From contig CM047805.1 in assembly GCA_026214975.1 (NCBI GenBank), positions 111,099,845 through 111,163,844 on the forward strand: a DNA stretch of 64,000 bases, read 5' to 3'. The position numbers were made by a program, and so were the translations under genes. Below are positions 22,972 to 34,275 of this stretch, one piece after another. The stretch's first letter is position 1. Each line of letters begins with the position of its first letter. Origin of the DNA: Gentiana macrophylla (taxonomy: Eukaryota > Streptophyta > Magnoliopsida > Gentianales > Gentianaceae). The notes beneath the pieces were generated by a model. That model made no database searches and was not told the origin of the DNA. It saw only the letters and a program-made list of their open reading frames with translations.

Positions 22972-23342
22972 CTACGCGAATGAGACGTCGAAGCATGTCG
23001 ACAATTTTGGAGGAAAGTCGTACTCATCTTGCAAACACCAATCCTCACCGGCTACCTCAACACCTCTGAAATGCTCACTGCAAAGACTAGTGCCAAATCC
23101 ACAAGATAGGATCATTAAGGATTGTGTAGGGGACGCCCTATGGCCTCTCGCAACTCCTCGATCGTGAAATCGCCGCCTCCCGAACAAGGTGGAACTATGA
23201 TAATGTACGTGATGGTCTTAACTCGAAAAGCAATGTCAAAATCTACATAAAGGACTATAGTGCCTCCCGGTCCATCATCTCTCGTGATCGGCGGGATCCG
23301 ACTAATGAGGGGGAACTCCTCAGGAAGAACTCCGTAATCCAT
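22972..23342 (-). CDS. Small hypothetical ORF between Athila pol and the 3' ORF (frameshifted)
   Basis: It starts at the ATG at 23342 (MDYGVLPEEFPLISRIPP) and reads 75 codons to a stop at 23115. Reading can be followed in another frame to 22972 (...WCLQDEYDFPPKLSTCFDVSFA), which suggests one frameshift in a ~120-residue protein. It is acidic with a central hydrophobic/aromatic part. I do not recognise a domain. It lies 140 bp after the pol tail and before the internal promoter. It could be a genuine accessory ORF or chance. Confidence 0.35.
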
Positions 23343-23483
23343 ACCTAAAAGCACACTAACTGACAGATAACAATAGAACAACTTAGTTAGCTAAAACTTA
23401 ATCAAACTAAAACTTAAATAAATAAAACACTAATAAGCGTGAATGAACCTAGCTAATATAATAAGGGATATCTAGGATGCCTC

Positions 23484-24990
23484 CTAAGAGCGCTTTTGGT
23501 TAATGTCGTTAGCTCGACCTGACCTAAACTCGGCTGGATCGGGCCATTTGACTTTTACGCCGACCACTACCTCGTGTAAGCCTTGATCAGCAGTGTGGCT
23601 GCAGAAACAGCATCTCACACATGGGGGAAAATTTTTGATAGCCCTCCACATACGCTTGAACCTCCCCATGGGTGACCTCTTCATACTCTGAGTCCTCTGA
23701 TGACGCTTCAGTTGTCGCTCCCTTTCAAACTCTTCCATATCAGCACTACCGGCTAGAACTTCTTCAGAAGGATCACTACCGTCATCCTCGGAGAACAAGT
23801 CGGGTGATAACTCGTTAAATTCTTCGACTCGAGTAACACCACATCCGAGAATATCGAGAAATTTAACAATCAAAGATGTCTCTTTAGGTTCACCGATATA
23901 GTGTTTGCACCTTTGACCGCTGACTCAAACGGGTCACCACTATAACCACGAAGTTCTAGAACGCCTCCAGAATGATTTGGAGAATCTCAAAGGGCCGGAC
24001 CAACGAGTCCTCAACTTTCCAGAAACAAATGTAACCTAGAATTGTAGAGGAGAACTTGTTCGCCGACTCACTTCTCGCTTAATTTTCGCATCATGGAGTA
24101 GTTTCATCTTATCTTTGCTGATCCTGGCACTTTCATAGGCCTGGAGTCTGAATTCGTCCAGCTCATGTAACTGCTGTAGTCGATGTTTCCCACAAGCTTG
24201 GGAATCAAAGTTCAGAAACTTTGTAGCCCAATACGCTCTATGCTCTAACTCGACAGGCAGATGACATGGTTTCCCGTAGACCATTTGATATGGAGATGTA
24301 CCCATAGGAGTTTTATAGGCGGTCCTATAAGCCCATAACACATCATCCAACTTCAGACTCCAGTCCTTGCGATGACTGTTCACAGTTTTCTCCAGATCTT
24401 TTAATGCTTTGGTTGCTTCGCTCAACCTGACCGCTAGTCATCGGATGGTATGGGGTGCCGGTCTTATGGCGTACACCATACTTTTCGAGAACTTTTCTCA
24501 GAGGTCGGTTGCAAAAATGTGTTCCTTCATCACCGATCAAGGCTCGAGGACACCCAAATCTCACAAAGATATTCTTCTTTAGGAACTTCATGACCGTTTT
24601 ATGATCATTGTGAGGAGTGGCTACCGCCTCCACCCATTTCGAAACATAGTCGACGCAGACCAAGATGTATTTGTTACCGCAGGATGATGGGAAAGGTCCC
24701 ATAAAATCGATACCCCATACATCAAAGACTTCAGACTCTAGGATGGGTTTCAACGGCATGTCAAAACGCCTTGTCGAGTTCCGGTTCTTTGACACCTATC
24801 GCAAGCTCTGAAGGCTTACGTGTCCTTAAAGATCGAGGCCAATAGAAACCGGATGGAAGATCTTCGCAACCGTTTTCAAGGACCAAAGTGACCACCTGTG
24901 GGTCCACTATGGCATTGCTCGATAATCTCTCGTTGCTCGATTCAGAACGATCTCCTAAGCAAACCATCTTTGCAGATCTTGAACAAATAA
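23484..24990 (-). pseudogene. Athila integrase and pol C-terminal tail
   Basis: 24036-24795 in two overlapping frames carries the integrase core: [14 protein letters not shown] (first Asp), VTFCNR-equivalent [12 protein letters not shown] (second Asp) and [16 protein letters not shown] (Glu), i.e. the DD35E centre, then [22 protein letters not shown]. 24800-24990 has remnants of the N-terminal zinc region. The C-terminal part continues to about 23880, and an acidic tail (23484-23873, SPDLFSEDDGSDPSEE) may be the natural end of pol. Integrase inserts the cDNA into the genome. Frameshifts at about 24400 and 23880 break the frame. Confidence 0.8.
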
Positions 24991-24999
24991 GGTTCATCC

Positions 25000-26600
25000 T
25001 AAACGAAATATTTCATATCGTAGAAGAACTTCTTCTTCTCCCGATACGACATCTCGGGTCAAGGTAGCGGGCATGAAGGTAATTCACAATGGACGAATAC
25101 CATGGAACATCAGGAGCGCCATCGATCAACATGATGTTTTCCAGAGGAAAGTAAAGATCTATATCTTCAGGATCACCCTTTTCCTCACTTATCATCCTAG
25201 AGACATGATCCGCCACTACGTTCTCAACGCCTTCTTATCTTTGATTTGAACGTCAAATTCTTGGATGGTCAGATCCAACGCAAAGAAGCGCGGTTTAGCT
25301 TCTTTTTGGTCATAAGATAACGTAAGGCAAAGCGGCGTGATCACCCACACGATCACTTGAGCACCTAACAAGTAACTACGGAACTTGTCCATAGCAAACA
25401 CTACGCCAATAATTCCTTTACCGGTAGTCGATAGTTAACTTGCGAAGGATTCAACGCGGGTGGTGGCGTAGTAGATAGGTGGAACTTTCCTTCGATGCGC
25501 TGTCTCTAAGATCGCACCAACAAAGATAGTTGGATGCATCGCATATAAGCTCAAAGGGTAGGTTCGGTCGGGTGAAATAAGAATTGGAGCGGATATTAAC
25601 CGATGCTTGAGCTCCTCAAACGCTTGCTGCGATTTTTCATCGAAATTGAACTCAACGCCTTCCTTGAGCAGAGTAGATGGGGCTTGGCTACTTTGGAAAA
25701 ATCTTGGATGAATCTCCTATAGAAACCGACATGTCCGAGGAAACCTCGACTTTGCGTACATTCTTAGGATAACTCATCTTCTCAATAGCTTCTACCTTGG
25801 CCCTATCTACTTTATACCTTGGCGGACACTTTGTGGCCAAGAACGATCCCCTCATCGACCATAAAATGGCATTTTTCCCAATTAAGCACTAAGTTCTTTT
25901 CACACATCTAGATAACACTGATCAAGATTATTGAGGCAATCCTCGAAGGATTGACCAAAGACCGAGAAATCATCCATAAAAATCTCCATGCACTTTTCAA
26001 CTAGCCCGTCAAAGATTGCCATCATACACCTCTCCGAAGGTAGCAGGGGGCATTGCATAGATTAAATGGCATCCGCCAGAAAGCGAATGTACCATAAGGG
26101 CAAGTGAAAGTGGTCTCTCTTGGTCAACAGGATCGATGGGTATCTGGAAGTATCCCGAATATCCATCCAGAAGCAGAGAACGCGTGCCCTCGCCAGACGC
26201 CAAGCATCCGATCAATGAATGGAAGGGAAAATGATCTTCAAGTGTGACCTCATTGAGTTTTCTATAGTCAATACTGCACCGATAGCCTCGTGGCGAGCCT
26301 CAATGCTATCTCCTCTCCCTTCTCATTTTTCTCAATCGTAATTCCGCCTTTTTGGGAACCACTTGAGTTGGGACACCCACTCACCGCCTGTGCAATGGCG
26401 ATATGATACCCATATCTGAAGCTTGATAATTTCCTTCTTGACTACCTCTTGCATGTGAGGGTTGAGCCTTCTCTCGAGGCTGTCTAACTCTGCTTTTGCA
26501 CCCTCCTCGCCTTGATCTTGTGCATACAGATGTCGGGAGATATCCTCGGATATCTCCCACCCGCCATCCAAAGGCTTTTTCATTTCTGCACAAGACGTTT
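25000..26600 (-). pseudogene. Athila reverse transcriptase and RNase H
   Basis: RT motifs read on the minus strand: DGYSGYFQIPIDPVDQE (about 26170), the equivalent of the NAPATF motif (about 26060), and FMDDFSVFGQSFEDCL (about 25960; the catalytic YxDD is FMDD, as is usual in Athila). RNase H follows with FAMDKFRSYLLGAQVIVW (about 25390), EAKPR and KDKKALRT...VADHVSRM (about 25210). The parts lie in several frames with stops, so it is not translatable as it stands. Many breaks here are single-base indels. Confidence 0.8.
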
Positions 26601-26939
26601 AACAGCTTTAAGCTCTTCTATACGAGATAGCTTGGCGAGATGATCAAGGGAAGCTTGTCACCCTCTCTTAAAAACACATACTTAAGATGTTTAGGTAACG
26701 GCTTCAGCACCAAATCTATGGGAGGATCCTCTAGACTTGATTTAAGATAGCCACTCTTCAACTCAACATCGGCGAGCTTACTTAGTGGTCCCACGCCAAG
26801 GCTTCTTCTCTTAGCTCATCCTCGAAATCACCGCTAATTGGTCTAGATTGACCACACCATGACTATTCAAACTTATCAATTAGTCGCTCATATTCTCGAT
26901 TCTACTGACCATGACTTGCTTATCCATGAAGTCGTCGAA

Positions 26940-27340
26940 ATCATCGAAGTCTCCTCAACGGAAAAGCGGTTGGAGCTCCGAAGGTACATTGATAGATTTT
27001 GATACACTATAGCGCACCTCCTGGTCACCAACCCGAATGGTCACATGCCCACCGTCACAATCGATGAGGGCTCTAGAATGTAGATAGAAAAGGCCTTCCA
27101 AGAATTAACGGGACATTTTCACTTTTCTCAATATCTAAGACGTACTATCAACCGGAAAGGTAAACCTATCTATTTGAACTAATACGTCCTTTAAGATCCC
27201 CGAGGCTTTCTTAGAAGATCGATCAACAACCGCAAGTTCATGGTCGTGGGTTCTAGAAGACTTTGTAAACCCACCGCTTGCAATACGCACAATGGCATCA
27301 AGTCGATAGATGCGCCCAGTCACATAAGGAATTTGGGAAG
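26940..27340 (-). pseudogene. Athila aspartic protease remnant
   Basis: The minus strand contains the Athila protease core: a segment matching the family's KASGILKDVLVQIDRFTFPVD region (27135-27215), then LGRPFLSTSRALIDCDGG and VTIRVGDQEVRYSVSKS (about 27110-26990) in a second frame. The upstream catalytic Asp region (DLGAS-like) is not clear. The protease would cut the Gag-Pol polyprotein. The start of this domain reappears at 37152-37340 in the duplicated block. Confidence 0.6.
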
Positions 27341-28099
27341 ACTAGGCCTCCCATCCGCAATGTGAGCACAAATTTCCCTGGTCGCTTCTCTTGATTGGTA
27401 AGCTTTCATTATTGACCAGAGAACATTCCTTACCAACCGCTTGGTCCATTCTCGCTAACTTCTTCTTGGAAGATACAACATCCTTGATGAACTTTGTATA
27501 CTTAGGCATCTCACCAAGACCTCGGATAATGGCAGATTTACTGAGTATTTTTCAAGGTTTAGCACCTTCTCGTACTTTTGTCTTCAACCAATGGAATGTT
27601 GCTCTTCCTCGGTGGAAATGGTTTCTTTCAGATCACTCTCGAAAAGACTCTTTGAGGATGCGCCGATAGCTTTGTCTTCCAAATCCTTCCACCGAACCGT
27701 CTTTTGAAGCTTTCGTAGTCGTGGATCACCACCGACTTTCTTTCCTTCTTGATCCTCAAGGGGTCACCACTTGAGGATTTCCAACTTGTTCGATCCTCGG
27801 GAACAAACCACCGAGTACTTGCTTGCGCCAAGGGGATGATGGGTGCTCAACTTCCCTCCCGCCTTATCAATGGCAGGGAGGGCTAGTGGTTTTCTGGAAG
27901 CCGTGGGGACCACTCACCATGTGTACCACTTAAACTCATTGTACCGCCTCTCTTGTCCATAATGCGTTGTTGGTACGAGGTCAAGACATTGGGCCGCTTC
28001 AAATCGGCCTTGAGCAACATGACCACCCTTAGGATTTTTCTCGTAAAATCGCAGATGCCCAGGGGCCTTGATGCTAATTGCTCACCCACCGCCCTATCT

Positions 28100-29618
28100 G
28101 TCTCTCAAGATTCTTATTGGTACTCATTAGAGCTGAATATTCTTGTTTTGCTCTTCTTTGAATGAGTTCCATTTCAAATTTATAAGATCATTTGAATTCG
28201 AGGGACTTTGAGAGTCTTTGGAAGTTTGAAGGTATGGTTGGTCGGGCCGATTTTGAAAATTAGAATTGGAATTAGAAGGCCAATTTCGATTGAACCTTTG
28301 TGTTTGATCGAAAATTGGAGTTTTGGTTTTGAGCGGAACCAGGGTTCTTATTGAAACTTGAATTCAATTAAAACTCGAATTCGGATTGAAATTGAAGCTT
28401 GATTGAACCCTTGGTTCGGAATTGATTCCGCCGATGGTTGATTAAATCTTTGGGTGTTTCGCCATAACGCATTTACTTCAAAGATTTCGCCCATTCATAG
28501 GATGTAATCCGGAAGTATGCCCCATATTATCGCAGGTTTTGGCATTGGACTGAGTGTACCGCCCATCAAGATGGGATGATTGACTTGGTATGAAGAATTG
28601 GGGTTTAATTGACATTGGCCATTTACGTGACGGTCACCGACAAAGAAGATTCGCAACATGTAACTCCTGAGGGTTCGCGGAAACGAAGGAGTCCGATTCA
28701 TAGGATTCGAGTTTGAGGATTGGCCATCTCGCCTCTGCAGCATGGCAATCGGACTTTGAACATTTACTTCCTCCACCTGTGAGGAGGAGGAGCTTGAATT
28801 GCCTCGATAGGATGGAGCATAGTTATATTTGGCAATGTCTTCGAACAATGCCCATCCTTCGTCTCTGAGTCTTCTTCAAAAACGCCCGCCAGATGAACTA
28901 TTCACCATGCCCTTGGTGAGCTCGGTCAATCCGCTAAAGAAAGTAATGACTAACCTCCAAAGGCAAGCCATGATGGGGCACCTTCTAAGAAGAGATTTAT
29001 ACCTTTCCAGGCCTCGAAAAACGATTCATTTTCCTTCTAAGAAAATGTGAAAATTTCATTTAAGCAATGGGCCGTCTTAGAGGGTGGAAAATATTGACTC
29101 AAAACTCCTTCTCGAGTCCAAAGCCTATGTAGTGATGGATTCGAGGGAAGAGAGTGATACCATTCCTTCGCCTCCCTTTTAAGGAAAAAGGAAAAAGTTT
29201 GAGCTTGATAGCATCCTCACTTACACCTTGGATGCGGGTAGTACCGCATATCTCTAAGAACGTGTGTAAGTGGGTATGGATTTTCCGATTGGTAGTCGTA
29301 AAAAATTGATGCATCTTCGCATCATCCGGATAAGCCCCTGGCTTGAGCTCGAAAGTTTGAGCAAGAATGGCGGGCAAGACTATAGCCGGGTTGATAAAGG
29401 ATCGCACAGGCATGGCGTAGTCCGCCAACGACGCTGATTCTTCGCCGCCATTATTACTATTTCTTCGATTTCTTCTATCAACTTTTGTTCAATTTCTTGG
29501 TTATTGAGCCTTCGTCCGAAGGATCGGTGAAACGAAAGTTTCCGCCTATTGGGTCCGACTATGGTCCGCTTCGAGGTCGTGTAAAGAGTAATGGCCCTTT
29601 TCGACTTCGAGTTTGCAT
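28100..29618 (-). pseudogene. Athila gag, left copy (heavily frameshifted)
   Basis: ATG at 29618 (MQTRSRKGPLLF). The capsid-like region reads ELKPGAYPDDAKM, HTHLHTFLEICGTTRIQGVSEDAIKLKLFPFSLKG. A second part (28495-28848) has PSYRGNSSSSSSQVEEVNVQSPIAMLQR and a damaged zinc-knuckle zone. Compared base for base with the better copy at 38235-39696, most frameshifts here lie at CAG or CTG in the other copy, so this copy is probably less accurate sequence, not more decayed DNA. Confidence 0.75.
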
Positions 29619-29765
29619 AAACCGAAACCCAACTCTATTGAACAAAACCTAAAAACTACGTAAATAAAAATCGAAACTACGTAAAAGGAACCTAAGAATC
29701 TATCTAAAAGGTTTGAAATCTAGAACTATTATCAAGACCTGGGAAAAGAAAGAAAGAGAAGGAGA

Positions 29766-29985
29766 GCAGACGGACGGGCGCCCAAAAATATGGACGAAGC
29801 GTCGCTGTTTTCGAAACGGACGGGCGTTCAACGATGAACGCCGTCTGATTTTTCAGAATTTTGGACGGGCGCCCAAATGTATGAACGCTTCGTCTCAGAG
29901 GTCAAGAATTGATATGTGATTGAAATTTTCTGATGGACGGGCGTTCATAGGTATGGACGCTCGTTCATATGCAAAATTTCCCAGA
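29766..29985. repeat. GGACG-type near-palindrome cluster in the gag leader
   Basis: About eight copies (GGACGGGCGCCCA, GGACGGGCGTTCA, GAACGCCGTCTGA, GGACGCTCGTTCA). They lie 150-370 bp upstream of the gag ATG (29618) in the transcribed leader, with no obvious TATA box next to them. The plus strand reads GACGGGCG here, opposite to the LTR cluster orientation. Confidence 0.8.
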
Positions 29986-30221
29986 ATGTAAACGATTTTG
30001 CACAGAGATGTATAAAGAAAACAGAGCAGAAAAAGCAGGGAAAAGAACTAATCACAAAACAAAAACTTTAACCCTAATCCAAAACACTAAATTCCTAACT
30101 ACTTAAAGGTTAAACCCCTAGAAATCGACCTAAAAACAAGGATTAAAATGAGAAAATAGAAAGAAAAATCGAACAAAAACAGAAAAACAAAAACACACAA
30201 AAACAAAACTAGCAAACCGTC

Positions 30222-30240
30222 CGGTTCCCGGCAACGGCCA
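30222..30240 (-). promoter_or_regulatory. tRNA-Asp primer binding site, left copy
   Basis: The minus strand reads TGGCCGTTGCCGGGAACCG. The intact form at 40308-40327 is TGGCGCCGTTGCCGGGAACC, complementary to the 3' end of tRNA-Asp as in other Athila elements. This copy lacks three bases within GGCGCC. Confidence 0.8.
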
Positions 30241-30245
30241 AAACT

Positions 30246-31754
30246 TGTCACGGATTTTATTAATACAAAATAAACAAGTAATAAAACCGGTTAACCTCAA
30301 GTGCAAGGATCGTAGTACAGAGGCTATGCCGGGTCGATCTTACGGGAACTAGATTTAATGTTAACCCTAGCTTTGTTTTTAACTAATTATTGTCACGATT
30401 ACTAACCTAACGAATAACTAACTAAAAAATATGCAGAAAATAACTAGACAGAGGAGATTAATCCAATGCTAGGAGAGATTTGAAAGCGATAAAATAAACT
30501 AAAAGTGCAGGAAAATAGATTAACTAATCTAAACTAGGCTATGAGGATTGTAAATCAAGTTTATAAAAGACAAACGAGGATTGATCCACCTATCAACATG
30601 CATTGATCTCCTATCTCGATTTTACGTGGTATTTACTGAGGTTGTGATTCACCTTCTCTAAACATGAAATCCTAATTCCTTAGGTATTTCATCTATTAAC
30701 CTAGTATCTTCCAATACTAAATTAACACGTTAAAGAGATCAAAGGTGCCAACTTTTACGTTAACGATCTAGTTTTTAGACTTACTAACTTCCGTTAATGT
30801 AAATCTAATGAACTATTCTTATCTATGGTGATCTATGCTATTCAAGATTTCCATCAAACAATAACATATCAAGCACACAACATATCTTCCAATATAATTG
30901 CGTTAAAACAAGAATATGCATAGATAAGAAACAACCGTAATAAATACTCACAAGAAAAGTCTAAATAAAGAGATCAAGTCAATGCCGACGGCTTCACAAT
31001 TCGTTTGAAGGAGGTTCTAGCCTCCGAGCATCCTCAAAGACAACCCAAAAAAGAGAAAAATAACATAGAACTAGCCTACTTTGATCGAATTTAAAGTTGC
31101 ATAAACTCGAAATAAAAGTGTAAAATCGCAGCCAAAGCCGCCTTCAGGGTTTAGGGTTCAAGATTGTAAAACTCGTGTGTCAATGTGTGAAAATAGGCAG
31201 GTATTTATAGAGATTTGAGGCGGTTTCACTAAGTCGGCGGACGGACGCCCGTCGCTTCAATGGACGCCGCCCTGCATTTCTTGAAACTCCTCACCGCTCG
31301 CTCAAACTCCGTTTCACTCTCTCAGATCAAGATTGTTTCCATGGACGCCCGCTCGATATTTCAGACGCTGCTCGATATGGACGCACGCATGGACGATTTA
31401 ACGCTCATCATGACTTGAATGCGATTTTTGCATCTTTATCTCTTTCCTTCAATTCACTTCATCATTATCTCTTCTTAAATCTTTATAGCTCGAGTTTTAA
31501 CCCTTTTTTATCATCATTTGAGCACATTGAACATACCTATAATACATGGAAAACATCGCAAAACTGTAATAAAGTCCAATTAATTATAATTCATGATGAA
31601 AACACATAATTTATTCAATATTGCGAATAAGTCCTTAAAAACCTAGTATGCTCAATATTTCCATATGAGGGCCATTTATTATGCAATCAATCCAATTAAA
31701 AGGGAAAATACCGTAAAATATATCATAATAAAACATAGATTTTCACCCTTAACA
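30246..31754 (-). repeat. 5' LTR of the Athila-type element (left copy)
   Basis: 1509 bp, TGTCACGGATTTT...CCCTTAACA. The promoter module is the GGACG cluster at 31236-31405 followed, on the minus strand, by CTATAAATAC at 31201-31210. It matches 17422-18933 (the same element's 3' LTR) and 40334-41847 (the same locus in the other contig). Confidence 0.9.
31236..31405. repeat. GGACG-type cluster in the Athila 5' LTR
   Basis: Counterpart of 18415-18600, with several motifs shortened by missing CTG/CAG-type bases (GGACGCCGCCCTG, GGACGCACGCATGG). It lies directly upstream of the LTR TATA box. Confidence 0.75.
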
Positions 31755-32740
31755 ATAGCTAAGGTCACAACTATTAGAACACACTAGAATTTGATGCATC
31801 TTTGAAGTGGAACATACATCAAATGGATGTCACTATAATGCCTTCTTTCATGGAGAGTTGGATGAGGAAATGCGCATGAGTTAGTTCTATGGGATTTAAA
31901 GAAGACAAACCAAATCAAGTCCGTAGACTCACAAAGTCCTTATATGGTATCAAACAAGAAAGTAGATAAAGTGGAATTGAAAGTTAACTGCAGCTTTGAT
32001 AAATATAGGATTCATCCAATCCAATCATTGGCACAGTCTATTTACTAGAGGCACAAGTGCCGCTTTCATAGCACTATTAGTATATGTTGATGACGTTATA
32101 GCCCCTAGTGCTTCTATGGGTCATGTCAATGAAGTAAAACATATTCTGCACAACAAATTTCAAATCAAGGATATTTGTGAACTTAGGTATTTTTTAGGCA
32201 TTAAAGTTTCCAGATCAGAGAAAGGTATCTTCATCAATCACAGGAAGTATGCCTTAAATTTGCGAGAGGAATATGGTTTTCAAGAGGCTAAGAAAGTAAA
32301 CACACCAATGAACTTTAAACAGGAGTTTGAGCATAAGAGACTATGAACTTCTATCGCATAACGCTTTGTATTGGACTACGGTAGAAAACTTATTTGTTTA
32401 TCCTTCACCGGCCTCGTGATAGCTTTGTGTAGTACAACAACTAAGTAAGTTTCTCTCAATCCTACAAGAATTCAAATGCATGATGTACAAAGATTATTCA
32501 AATGCCTGGAAAACAATCCTCGACAAGGTCTATCAATTGCAAAGAGACAATGGTTTTGTCTTAAACGGTTACACATGATTCAGATCAATAAGTTATGTAG
32601 ATTCTAGAAAGTCTATTTCAGGATACATTATGTTCCTTGGATTAACACTAGTCTCACTAAATATATATATATATTATGCAACTCTAACTATGTTACTGAT
32701 TAATAAAAGGCGATGACCAAAAGACGATTCCTCACACACA
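31755..32740 (+). pseudogene. Ty1/copia RT-RNase H fragment (left copy)
   Basis: Plus-strand RVT_2 fragment: [13 protein letters not shown], then 31996-32346 with SLFTRGTSAAFIALLVYVDD (catalytic YVDD), FQIKDICELRYFLGIKVSRS and GIFINHRKYALNLREEYGF. A damaged RNase H part follows (SISGYIMFLGLTLVS at about 32605-32655). It has no LTRs, gag or integrase. The Athila element inserted at its 5' side, in ATAGC. Confidence 0.85.
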
Positions 32741-33081
32741 CAAAAAATGATAAAATAATATATATTTAGATCATTATTCTGACTTAATTTCGGTCAGAAG
32801 TTAAGTATTTTCTAGACTCAAATAAAAAACATATTTCATATACTCTGGCTCAAATTTGACAAGAAAATTCAACATTCGGCCTAAATTTGAGTCGTAATAA
32901 ATATGCACGTAAAATTGAAGGACAAAGTTGGAAAAAAGTACGAGCGTTAAGATATTTTGTTGTGTAAAAATATATTCACTAAAAGAATGCATCTATATAT
33001 CATATTCTTTTGAGATTTTATAATAAAACCTAAATTTTATAAATTGACACCATTTCTCTTCTACAAGCAGTTTAATTATAA
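32741..33081. other. A/T-rich DNA between copia fragment and Mutator-like element
   Basis: No coding or repeat signal beyond homology to 42811-43174. Confidence 0.4.
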
Positions 33082-33091
33082 CCAATTAGCC

Positions 33092-34265
33092 GGCAAAATT
33101 AGGATTTTAGTCATCTAAGTTGGCTTATTTTGGATTTTAGTTCTCTCTCTCGCCCGTGTGAGGAAAATAGTCCTCTAAGTTGGCTTTTTTGGATTTTAGT
33201 CCTATCCGCCGGATATTGCTGACTGGGCACCAGAATAGTTTAAAATTGATGACGTGGCTTCCACGTGGGATCCTACATGGCTTGTGGGTCACATTTCTCC
33301 TCCATTTACTAAAAATAAAAAGTTGCAGGAAGAAGGATTCGAACCGCGACTCAGTAAAATACCAAGCACTTTGCCATCCAAGCTATAACTTCAATATGTA
33401 TACTATGACACAAGTAATTACTTATGCACAATAACATTCTTCCAACATTGTATGTGCCTAATTTAAATAAACTTATTTACAAAATTAATTTAACTTAGAT
33501 GATATATATATATAAGAGCTCTTGCATAATGTTTTTTATAACCTATTATTCTTCTTCTTATTATTATTATTAATGTAAGTCGACCTCACATTACCGTAAG
33601 AGTAATAATTATAAATTTTTTCTTATCTTACTATTAATTTGTATATATTCATCCAATTTTTAATATCATAATTATTACATTAATTAATGATAATCAAATT
33701 GTATATCAAATACTATAGTCTTTTTTTTAGAACCATACATTATAGTCTAATATATTTAATCACCGTGTTTCAAAAAAATTAATCACTTTATTAATGTATA
33801 TGATAATTCTAAATCCACTTACATTTAGGGACGTAGTTATTTTTTTTTTTTTTTTTTTTTCAAAGAACTACATCAAATTAACATGGAAAATTAAACTAAA
33901 AGGAAACCATATTATGCATAAGTAATAAATCTTGTCATAGTATAAACATTAAAGTTGTGGCTTAGATGGCAAAGATTTTGATGGTTTACACTAGGACGCT
34001 CTGCTCAATCCTTCATTCATCAAATTTTTTTTTAGAAAATGGGGTAGAAATGGGACCCACCGCCACGTAGATCCAACATGGCATATGATGTGGCGCCTAT
34101 ATAAGTTATTTTTGATGATTCCGTGTCCAACAAAGATAAACCGCATGGATAGGACTAAAATCCAAAAAAACCAACTTAGAGGACTATTTTCCTCATCTGG
34201 AACACGAAAGCAGACTAAAATCCAAAAAATAGCCAACTTAGAGGACTTAAAATCCTAATTTTGCC
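33092..34265. mobile_element. Non-autonomous Mutator-like element with ~340 bp TIRs (left copy)
   Basis: It begins GGCAAAATTAGGATTTTAG and ends with the reverse complement, flanked by an exact 10 bp duplication CCAATTAGCC (33082-33091 and 34266-34275), as expected for Mutator-like elements. The inverted repeats extend about 340 bp inward (to about 33430 and from about 33915). The A/T-rich middle has no transposase. Both arms contain tRNA-like box A/box B pairs: on the minus strand, box A 33374-33385 and box B GGTTCGAATCC 33335-33345. Confidence 0.85.
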
Positions 34266-34275
34266 CCAATTAGCC

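Larger units (their letters stand above)
17407..31759 (-). mobile_element. Near full-length Athila-type Ty3/gypsy retrotransposon
   Basis: Order in the minus sense: 5' LTR (30246-31754), tRNA-Asp primer site, leader, gag, protease, RT, RNase H, integrase, small ORF, internal promoter, Transposase_32/ATHILA-like ORF, long 3' region, polypurine tract, 3' LTR (17422-18933). The tRNA-Asp primer site, about 1.5 kb LTRs, RT/RH/IN motifs and an ORF after pol all point to Athila. ATAGC occurs at 31755-31759 beside the 5' LTR and at 17407-17411, ten bases from the 3' LTR, so the target duplication is not flush. All ORFs contain stops or frameshifts. Comparison with the better copy from 37152 shows that many of these breaks in the gag part are probably sequence errors. 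Confidence 0.88.
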
